Positions 55,094 to 64,000 of a DNA stretch of 64,000 bases are shown here, one piece after another. The translations under genes and the position numbers were made by a program. Numbering within the stretch: position 1 is the first letter of the stretch; each line of letters starts with the position of its first letter. Below the pieces are notes generated by a model. That model was not told the origin of the DNA and ran no database searches. It was given only the letters and a program-made list of their open reading frames with translations. Origin of the DNA: Clavelina lepadiformis (lineage: Eukaryota > Chordata > Ascidiacea > Aplousobranchia > Clavelinidae); the NCBI RefSeq assembly GCF_947623445.1, contig NC_135247.1:16804501-16868500 (forward strand). Direction: 5' to 3'.

Positions 55094-55922
55094 GTGAATT
55101 GCACACGCAGACGTTTTGTCAAAAAGTTTCAAGCTTCTGTCAAAAAACTCGTTTTTGATACTTGGCCCGTGGTTTGTTTCCACTTTTTGTACAGCGGACA
55201 TTACATATCGCGCTTATGTTGCGTTATTTGGCTAATAAAGTGTCTACACTCCGCGTTGGTTCTGGAGAGATTTAACACTTTTGTGCCAATTGGGACAGTT
55301 TGTAAAACAAAGAAAGGACATTGCTTCCATATATGGAACTTCTCGGAAGTCGCATGTCGTTCTCTATAAGACAATATATCATTTAATAAAAAAATTCTTT
55401 AATTTCCTGTCTCATCTGTCCACGTTTTTGTCTGTTGCCCTTTACACCATTTAAAATGTTGAATGGAAAATTCCCCCTGACAGCATTCATGTTGCTCAAC
55501 AACAACACGCAACTGTGATGAACGTATTTGTCGTCTACAGAAAAATCAACTTTTTTTATGTTTTCCGTACAAGGATATATCATGGGGTGCGGTATAGCTC
55601 CTAATAAAGTAATTGTAAAACTCCAGATGCTTCTCCGACAAACATCACAGTCGATGACTATTACTTCATTTGCTTTACGTCAAAAAAACAGCGGAAAATA
55701 TTCGTTACATCAAAGACGTTAAGCAAGTACGTAAAGTTGTCCCATGTACATCGTCTTGCGTTCAGGGTGAAATCGATCCCCGTTTCGTCGCCATCTGGTC
55801 ACTCAGCTGCTTGTGGAGTGATTACCACAATAGTGGAGAGCAGGTCTCCTGGTACCAATGCGTGTCCACTCTCTACAGTATTTACATTTCCTAATGCTGA
55901 GCGCCAAGTGAAGAAGTCGCGA
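55094..55922. other. Conserved block of unknown function, unit A
   Basis: It pairs with 63094-63922 at a constant offset of exactly 8000 bp. From 55207 to 55474 the two are identical over 268 bp, and 55481-55545 is again identical. Several open frames overlap on both strands; on the minus strand one ends MRQEIKEFFY in both copies, another reads HALVPGDLL and is interrupted by TGA in both. I do not recognise a family. It could be exons of an unrecognised gene, a pseudogene or a repeat. Confidence 0.5.
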
Positions 55923-56391
55923 AAACTATTTTTGAAAGTTTTTTCACCCAACCAAGGGATAAAAATTGAGTATCCCGCGTAGAAGGCAGTCGTTTTAACT
56001 TTCAACAAACTTGTGTAAAATCTTGCTAAAGCTTAAAAAGTGAATTCGAAACATGAAAACAATAAATCATTAAAATAAAAAGTTAAATTTCAACCAACCA
56101 GGTTTGTTGATACAACAAAACAATTTTCACTCATTTCGAAATATTGCACTAACAAATTTAAACACTGGTATACAAAAACAAATAAGGTTATAACTTACTA
56201 TACAATTTCTCATTCAACAAAAGTGATAAAAAAAAACAGAAAAAATATGGCCACTAGCAGTAAACCTGAAATCGCAGATACGTGAAAGTAAATTAAGTTC
56301 CCTAAAAGTTGTAACGAAATAATAATTAATCAATAAATATATGAATTATAAAAATGGCGTAGATTAGTAAGTAGTGTACAAAAATTGAAAC

Positions 56392-59300
56392 CTAAGCGTT
56401 TATGGAAGTACGGATTTGATCTTCATAGAGAGCCAGTAAAAGCAGAATTGCCCATCCCAGACATATTCCGAGATTCTGGAGGAAGAATTGAAGAATGGGA
56501 TGCTTTTCTGATTTCTCTTCGATCATTTCGTGTAACTAAAATTTATAGAGACATCTTTCATTCATTTCTTTCCAAGCCAGGGAGTACGGTCATAAAAATG
56601 AAGAATGACTTTTCTAATAGCTCAAGTCAAAATAACTTTAAGGCGACCACGACTTTGCTTACTTACCACATCAACTAGAGATATGTAAAGAAACATCCCG
56701 GCAATAACAGCCAAAAGCCATTGCCTGACTTCGGGGTTGTCAGCAACGCTGAGGCCAATGTAGAGTCCAACAAAGGCAAAGCAAGCGGCGAGGAAGTTTA
56801 AACCAAGCGCTTTCCACTTTGACATGCCGTTTTTTAAGTAGATGGCAAAGTCACCTGTTCAATAGACGGGTAATTACAGACTTCTTATTTTGAGAACCTT
56901 CCGGATATAATTAGGTTTTTAACATTTTACCTACCGAACTCGTGTGGTATCTCGTGGCAAAAGATAGCGATTGAGGCTCCTAGGCCACCAAACCAACTTG
57001 AGCTAAAAGCCACACCAAGAGCCAAGCCGTCGCCAAAATTATGTAGAATGTCTCCTATTAGAACCATGACTCCTACTGGTGTAATGCCTGAAAATCAAGG
57101 AGCGATGTTTTATACAAAAGAGTTTAGAAGTTTAGTATGATATCACTATAGTGATATAGGAAGTACAACTTGCTGAAAAGTTATATCATTTCTAACGCAA
57201 CAAGTTCTTACCACAGCAAACTGTCTGTCTTCCTTCCGAGAGAATGTTCTCTGACTCAACAGAGTCCATACCCTATGAACACAATCAGTTTATGAAAAAT
57301 GTCGCAAAATTTTGCTCTAAAGTCAAATGTTGGACAAGTTGTTCTTACCGTTGATGGTTTTTTCTTCTCATCCGGATGCTCATCCACTTTATCCAATGAG
57401 AGTGTTTGGACGACGCCATGATGCTCTCCTCTTTTCTTGCCTTCCTCCATGTGAGCTTGACCATCGTCGCCATGGTGATGGAAAGAAACAGTTGACTGAA
57501 AATTAATAAATGGTTATTATATTCTGAAAGAATTGTAAATTATGTCACAGTCTGTGGACGAAAGACTATATTTCAGTCAAAATGGGATTCAACACTAGCA
57601 CGTAAACAGAAGCCTGAATATATCGTCAACTTACTCCGCGAATTTGGTTCCAAAGCCGGAGCACATTTTCGAACAAGAAAAACAAATATATTCCTCCTAT
57701 GACCACCAGGAGGCGATAGATGTAAGTTTTATCTTCCTCTTTTTCTCCATGGTCATGCGAGTCTCCCTCCTCGTGACCGTGCAGACCCAAAACCTTTAAA
57801 TAAAATATTTGTGGCGTAACAACCGCTGTTATGACGCGACAAAGCAAAAATTTGGAGTTTATTTGTTGCAACAATTGGACCTTTTTAAATACATTAAGTT
57901 GAAAATTCCCCGATTTACATAAAATAAACGGGATTTTTTCTTAAAATTAGACTTGTAGAATATCTAAGCTTAACTGACAATTACGACTACAGTAAAAATA
58001 ACCATATTTGTACATATCAAGTATGTAAATGACAAAGGTCTTCTGTGTGGGGTATTATTTTTATTGAAACGTTTAGATTTGGTAAAGCAGTAACCAACCT
58101 CGGGAATGAGATGGAGCAGAGCATCCCCTGATAATGATCCCACACCAAGAGCAATGAAAAACTGCATTGTAAGTTGGTATCCGACACTTCCAATGGCAGG
58201 AAAAAGTAATAAACCACCAAACGCCAAAAGTTTTATAACCAAAACTGCAAGTGTACCGTATCCGTACTCTAACAAAACAATTGAAAGTTTTAATCAAAGG
58301 TGAACGAACTAGTTAAGTAATAATTTCAAAACCTGACAGAGTAATTTTTAGGCACTAAACCAATGCAGTCTCTATAATCTGCAACGACTAGGGAAAAGGT
58401 GTCCAGCAATCAAGATAAGTTATTCCCTTACTTTGTGCTGTAGTGTAAGTTAGATCTTGTCGTCCAGATACATGGGAGCTGTCCAGCTCTTGGCACGCTC
58501 CGCTAGCGATTTGTTGCAGGAACACTGGGTACAGAGCAATAATGTCGTTGACCATAAGTTGATTTTCGCTCTTATTTGCCGTTCTTTCCGACATGGCAAT
58601 GGCCTTCATTTCACTGCTTGATAGGCACTGGAACATTTTGTAAGCGTTAGTTGTTGTTTTGTATTTTGCAATTGTAACACCCTTTCCAGATTAGTACTTT
58701 GTTGAAATTGGTACATTTTTAAAGATATTGTTCAGCGTAAAACATTAACACACCTTTGAGCGTACTGCAGTGTTGTTAGCATTTCTTCTCGTCCGTGTTG
58801 GGGGGGTTTCAGCTTCAACAGGTTTATTGTCAGTTTCATGTTCATCTTCGTGATCGTGATCATCATGATCATCATGATCATCATGATCATCATGGTCAAC
58901 ACCGTTTCCAAGATCACCATCACTGGTGTCATTAACGTTATTATGTTCAACATTGTTGTGACTGTCATGATCTTCGTGTTCTTCATGATTACTTTCTTCT
59001 TCGTGATTCTCATCAACTCCGTGATCGTGATTTTCATGATCATTTTCTTCTTCGTGATTCTCATCAACTCCGAAATCATGATCACCATTGTTGTTCATAT
59101 CGTGATCATGATCTTCATGGTCGCTATCTTTTTCACGATCGGGATCAGTTTCATGATCATGATATTCATGATCATTATCTGTATCGTGATCATCTTCATC
59201 CTTGCCGTGATCGTGACCATCATGATCATCCGACGATGGTATCTCACCAATGCTCAGCTGGGCGAGAAATCGACCAAAATCTGTGATCAAACATAGATGG

Positions 59301-61092
59301 CTTGTTACATCACTTACATGATAATTAAATGGAAAAGTTGTTATCTGATAACGATGAATTTTTCAAATGAGTTAAAACTTTATATATGTAATTGTTCGTA
59401 ACATTTCATATCGGGTTACGTCAAAGAAATGCCGCTAAATGTTTTACCAAACATGAAGTTTGAGCACCAAAACTGTCATGTTTAGCGATTAGATAAAGTG
59501 TACTACCTACCTTCCTCAGATACAACCTGGCTTTCTGCTGACACGAATTCCGCCAAAAGTATATCCTGGAAATACGAGACGCCAGGAAGAAGGCAGATGC
59601 CGTCAGCGAGTGCTACGACTATTTTTGCCAAGGCCTGGTTTATTTCATCTGGGTCTGAAGTGCATTGCGCTATGATTGATGAGATACCGTAGCACTAGAA
59701 AAAGACACGTAACACAATGAAGAATAAATTAATACTTTTCAAACTCAACAGAACTTCCTGAGTTTGAAATTATACACAGATAAAAACTTTGTAAACTTAA
59801 GTTAAATTTTTGGAAAAATGTTACCAAAAATAATGATATATGTCGCAATTTGCATTACGTAATAGCGCCTTAAAACACCCCGATGTGGACGGTTTGTGAA
59901 TTAAGAAAAGAAACATGGTTCCCAGTACGTCGGCTTTGAACGTTTGATTGATTGTTTTGCACTAAATAAAGACATCATCAACCAACCTTGCAGGATGTCG
60001 CAGATTGAGAAACTCTTCGATTGGCAGATATGGAATCGATAAGTTTTGTAAGTTGTCCGGCACAAATTGTGCCTTCCACAAAGAGCGTTTCTCGAGCTGT
60101 AGATGCTGAGACTAAACTCTCTAAAAACCAAGAATAATAAACAAGTTTAAATAAAATATTTCAAATTAGTTGTCTTCAATGTTGTATGAAGTGTCGTCCC
60201 CTGTGATTAATAAAGTTATGCATAAGCAGAGTTAACACCAAAAATAGGCATTAAGTCTAAGAATAACATGATACTTGAAAGTTGTTGCTTTTTTGAATGA
60301 GCCTTACTTGAATCGTTGCATTTAAAAGATTCTGATGTTTGGAGATAGTAGGCAACAATCGCATAGACATCATATACCTGCTCTTGGCTCAAGTTAGCGT
60401 CCAAGTTGGTTCCAAAAGATTCAAACAAGCTATCAGCCGTAAGACACTGAAAGTGTCCAATAAGGTTCGACTTTTGGTAATTGTAACAAAGCAGGGACAA
60501 ATATTTAATATCAGCATTTCATGTTTTATCTTATAACATTCCATGGTTTGTATACTATACTTTACTACACAAAAATGAACCTAGAGTGTATTGTACATTA
60601 CAACCTTGTGGCAATAATAGCGATCAGGCACGAAAACTAGCAACTTTTTTTGCACAAGCACATTCGCGATAACGTATGACTTGAAAATTTTAAACCAATT
60701 CACGTTTAATACGTAATTTTAGGAGCCCCAGATTTAGCTAAAATTGGTCTATAGGTTTCATAACAATTATGGTCAGGTTTACTTCATATATTAAGTAAAT
60801 TTATGATCATTTTATTCCAAGCTCATACGTATCTCTGCATCTGTATCCTTACCTCTTCATTGAGATTCTCCAACAAAATATTCAATGAATTTAAAGTCAT
60901 TTTGTATTCTAATTTCTCCTCGATCTTTGTTAGAGCAATTTCGTGATCTTTGCCGTTTACTTCACCGTGATCGTGATCATCATTCTCTTGATCGTGATCG
61001 TGATCCTCTCTAGGATGGTGTCCAACGGCGACAGAATAAACACGTCTTGTCGCCAACATCAACAGTAAAACAGACAAAAGTTGAAATTTCAT
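56392..61092 (-). CDS. ZIP zinc transporter, LIV-1 subfamily (ZIP4/ZIP12-like), copy B
   Basis: Thirteen minus-strand exons in order of translation: 60853-61092, 60308-60446, 59987-60120, 59511-59694, 58754-59280, 58432-58627, 58099-58268, 57635-57793, 57349-57495, 57212-57272, 56935-57087, 56667-56854, 56392-56535. Product 813 aa. Every exon border and phase matches copy A; only exons 1 and 5 differ in length (6 and 138 bp shorter), both by whole codons in His/Asp-rich stretches. Signal peptide, [10 protein letters not shown] and the second metal site are kept; the latter is HEIPHE here and HELPHE in copy A. The histidine loop reads HHHGDDG. The PAL position is again PVF. No stop or frameshift is seen, so both copies look functional. 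Promoter and 5' end lie toward 61.1-62.1 kb. Confidence 0.92.
58985..59085 (-). repeat. 51-bp coding tandem repeat, two units (ZIP copy B)
   Basis: Two units at a 51-bp period encode variants of [16 protein letters not shown], homologous to the five-unit array of copy A. Next to them is a copy-B-specific stretch, [12 protein letters not shown]. Confidence 0.9.
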
Positions 61093-62109
61093 TGTAAAGT
61101 TTTCTTGCTGGTCTAGTATCACTGAGCTTACATAACCGTACAATACTAGATTTTAATGTCTGCAAAAAGTCTGGTTCATTATTACGGTCAATAAAATGTA
61201 TACTCACACATTCTGTATGACTATAAATTATTAAAACTGTCTCATTTAGAACCACTGCTTTTTAAGGCAATGGTCTTGCTTCTTGCTTCGGGCTACGTTA
61301 TACACGTCAAGCATTACAACCTACGATGGACTTTTATTACAGTGTGCTGAAATCTGTTGTAGCCATTCTTGGTCCACCTGCGGAAGTGTTGGTGAGCCAG
61401 CGTTTTATAAACCGCTACGTTTAGGCAGGAAAGGTTTTGGTTATGGTGTGAAATCAACGTGACGAAAAATCAGATGAAAAAGCAACTTTATTGTTTTATT
61501 TTCCAGTTATGTAAGCAGATGACATTTGTGTCTTACGTTATGTGTCATGCTTCTTCTTGTCTGAGTGTTCGTGATTCGAAAATTAATGCATTGGAAGAAT
61601 TACATTTTTTTCTTTCTTAGTTTTTCAGGCAATACTTGCTTCAGCCACACTTATGTCTCTCAGTCCTACGTCACATGCAAAAGATTATACGTCATCGAGC
61701 AGTTAAACTTTTCCGTCTGTACTATTACGTAAATAAAAACTACATCTTAACTATTTGCAAAGCCAACCACGAAAAATTGCATTTTCTACAGGTTATTAGG
61801 CTATTATAATAACTAATAACAACCAGGTAGTTCACTTTGATTTTTAAGTGCCTTGTCCTCAGGACAGGAAATAGGTATTTATAAATCTTAATCAAACTTG
61901 ATCCCGGACTGATCATATCCAAGATCTTCAATTTGAACGCAAAATATTTGGAGGATGATCTTTTCTGAATGTTCTTAGACAAACTATGACACCTGTACTA
62001 TATTTTGATAAGTTTCATACTGAAGATTATTATTTGGATTTTTGTTGTTGCATTTTGTTTGTTTGCAGTTTTTCAAACTTGCTAAAAAAAATTTTTTTAT
62101 AACTTATAC

Positions 62110-62216
62110 CAGGCTTGCCCAACCAGTCGTTCGCTGTCTACCAATGGTCCGCGGACAGATCCCAAGTCGACCGCGAGGCCATTAGAAAAAATAAAGTATT
62201 TTATGTGTAACAGTTT
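62110..62216. mobile_element. Truncated left end of the old hAT element in unit B
   Basis: It starts CAGGCTTGCCCAACCAG and follows 50224-50335 of unit A, including ATGGTCCGCGGACA. It then jumps directly to sequence equivalent to 52119, so most of the element is deleted here. The junction lies in a shared TTTGTTT-like stretch. Confidence 0.55.
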
Positions 62217-63093
62217 GTTTTGTTTGCTCGTAAATACTGTAGGTAAATACAACAGGCTTATGGTGTGAAGGATGATTTCAACTGGGTGTTGGTTTTTTGT
62301 CTTAATTCTTAGATGACAGTGATCGTAAAATTTCATGGTTTGTGTCATCTAGCTGTCAGGTAAATTCCGCTTTCGGTTTTGAAATTTTCAAAGACCATAA
62401 ACTTTAAGTTGTAATTGTAATTGTAAAAATTATAAATTGTAACTTTGATTATCTCTTTTGTTTGACATGAGAAAAAGTTTAACAAGCCAACAACATGGAA
62501 GATATAATACAAAAGAAATGTGAAAACTGCCTATAGATTAATCATGAAAGGTAAAATAAAAATGTGTCTCGTCCAGCTGTTGCAGGAAGATTAAAGGATT
62601 TAATTATTCTCTAACCTTTGAAATATGTTTATTAATTGTTGTTTTTCCGGCCGTCGATTTTCAGTTAATATCAAAAACGTGCAACGAGCTAAGACGCCTG
62701 GTATTTTGCAGCAGAAAGCAGAAAGGTTTACGGAAATACCTTCTGTAGAAATCGTTTATATTATGATTAGCTAAAAGGGCACTTTTCAAATGTTTTCGTA
62801 TTTTGCAAATACTCTTTGCAGCGTTGCGCAGAGAACCGAGAAAGCTGTCTCTCGATTTAGAAGAAATAAATACGAAATAACGCTTAATAGCGTCACAGAT
62901 AATAATTAACGCTTTTCTACTTCTGGGAAAAAAATGTTTTGAGACTGCGCATGTTGACTGCGCAAAGACCAAAGACTGCGCATGTTGACTTTACACGACG
63001 GACTTGTTAGCCATGTCATCAGGCAAAGAGTTATTGATAAACTTGCCCAAATTTGTCATGCTCGACACGTCCTTATCTATTTGCGTGTAGAAA

Positions 63094-63922
63094 GTGAATT
63101 GCACACGCAGACGTTTTGTCAAAAATTTCCAAGCTTTTGGCAAGAAACTCGTTTTTGATACTTGACCCGTGGTTTGTTTCCACTTTTTGTACAGCAGACA
63201 TTACACATCGCGCTTATGTTGCGTTATTTGGCTAATAAAGTGTCTACACTCCGCGTTGGTTCTGGAGAGATTTAACACTTTTGTGCCAATTGGGACAGTT
63301 TGTAAAACAAAGAAAGGACATTGCTTCCATATATGGAACTTCTCGGAAGTCGCATGTCGTTCTCTATAAGACAATATATCATTTAATAAAAAAATTCTTT
63401 AATTTCCTGTCTCATCTGTCCACGTTTTTGTCTGTTGCCCTTTACACCATTTAAAATGTTGAATGGAAAATTCCTCCAGACAGCATTCATGTTGCTCAAC
63501 AACAACACGCAACTGTGATGAACGTATTTGTCGTCTACAGAAAAAATTAACTTTTCATGTTTTACATACAAGGGCATATCATGTGGTGTGGTGTAGCTCC
63601 TAATAAAGTAATTGAACAACTCCAGATGCTTCTACGACAATCATCACACTCGATGACTATTAATAACATCATTTGATTGACAGCGGGAAATGTTCTTTAT
63701 ACCAAAGACATTAAGCAAATACGAAAAGCTGTCCCATGTGCATCGCCTTGCGTACAGGGTGAAGTCTATCCCCGTTTCGTTGCCGTCTGGTCACTCAGCT
63801 GCTTGTGGAGTGATTGCCACGATAGTGAGGAGCAGGTCTCCTGGTACCAATGCGTGTCCACTCTCTACAATATTTACATTTCCTCATGCTGGGCACCAAG
63901 TGAAGAAGTCGCAAAAAGTCGC
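63094..63922. other. Conserved block of unknown function, unit B
   Basis: Counterpart of 55094-55922. The stretch 63207-63474 is identical to 55207-55474. The same overlapping open frames are kept, including the minus-strand frame ending MRQEIKEFFY and the HALVPGDLL frame with TGA at the same place. Confidence 0.5.
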
Positions 63923-64000
63923 ACGTTTTCGGTAAAACACATTGCGATCCTTATATTATCTTAATACAATGAGTGGTAAACGAACGAGATACCCACTTCT

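Larger units (their letters stand above)
43642..55922. repeat. Tandem duplication, unit A
   Basis: The sequence is collinear with unit B (55998-63922). It holds the ZIP copy A gene, its upstream region and a block of unknown function. Similarity starts at ACTTGTGTAAAA (about 43650 and 56010) and ends near 55922 and 63922. Unit A is longer because it keeps 50336-52118 and about 52350-53645, which unit B lacks, and because it carries the 802-bp insertion at 53714-54515. Borders are estimated by eye to within some tens of bases. Confidence 0.9.
55998..63922. repeat. Tandem duplication, unit B
   Basis: Second unit in the same orientation, directly after unit A with about 75 bp of unique sequence between. 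It contains ZIP copy B, the upstream region, the truncated hAT end and the conserved block. It lacks two segments (about 1.8 and 1.3 kb) present in unit A. Similarity ends near 63922, so whether a third unit follows is not visible. Confidence 0.9.

Noticed and set aside
43642..63922. Possibility that one ZIP copy is a pseudogene
   Set aside because: All 13 exons in both copies keep frame, splice sites and metal-binding residues, and length changes are multiples of three.

Overview
This is about 64 kb of animal nuclear DNA. The genes are split by many short introns with GT-AG borders, the proteins are metazoan families, and no bacterial, organellar or viral gene is recognised. Compact genes with introns of roughly 80-900 bp, AT-rich spacers full of the palindrome AGGCCT, and many short inverted-repeat elements fit an invertebrate deuterostome. 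An ascidian tunicate is my best guess, with low confidence.

Six genes can be read from first to last coding exon. In order: an SLC7-type amino-acid exchanger light chain (+, 1322-3648, about 495 aa); CPSF1/CPSF160, the large subunit of the pre-mRNA cleavage and polyadenylation factor (+, 7904-19502, 35 exons, 1443 aa); a SWEET sugar transporter, SLC50A1 (-, 22745-24755, 224 aa); UDP-galactose 4-epimerase, GALE (+, 26471-29804, 351 aa); a Tousled-like kinase, TLK (+, 35430-41129, 691 aa); and a tandem pair of LIV-1-type ZIP zinc transporters (-, 44064-49198, 861 aa and 56392-61092, 813 aa). SWEET and GALE are divergent around a 1.7 kb spacer. CPSF1/SWEET and TLK/ZIP are convergent. Apart from a possible sugar link between SWEET and GALE, the genes look functionally unrelated, as is usual in animal genomes.

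The right third is a direct tandem duplication: unit A about 43.64-55.92 kb and unit B about 56.00-63.92 kb. Each unit holds a 13-exon ZIP gene with all exon borders conserved. The copies differ in the number of 51-bp His/Asp-rich repeats (five against two), in two deletions in unit B, and in an 802-bp element with TA target duplication present only in unit A. Beyond the ZIP genes, a 268-bp block of unknown role is identical between units.

The spacers hold several mobile elements with their target duplications still visible: two nested hAT elements (4200-5412), hAT MITEs at 40267-40611 and 43022-43359, a probable older hAT element (50224-51221), and a foldback-like element (30557-31856) whose arms are inverted 15-16 bp minisatellites. 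I found no rRNA, no intact tRNA and no CRISPR array. All exon borders are inferred by eye from reading frame, splice consensus and remembered family sequences.
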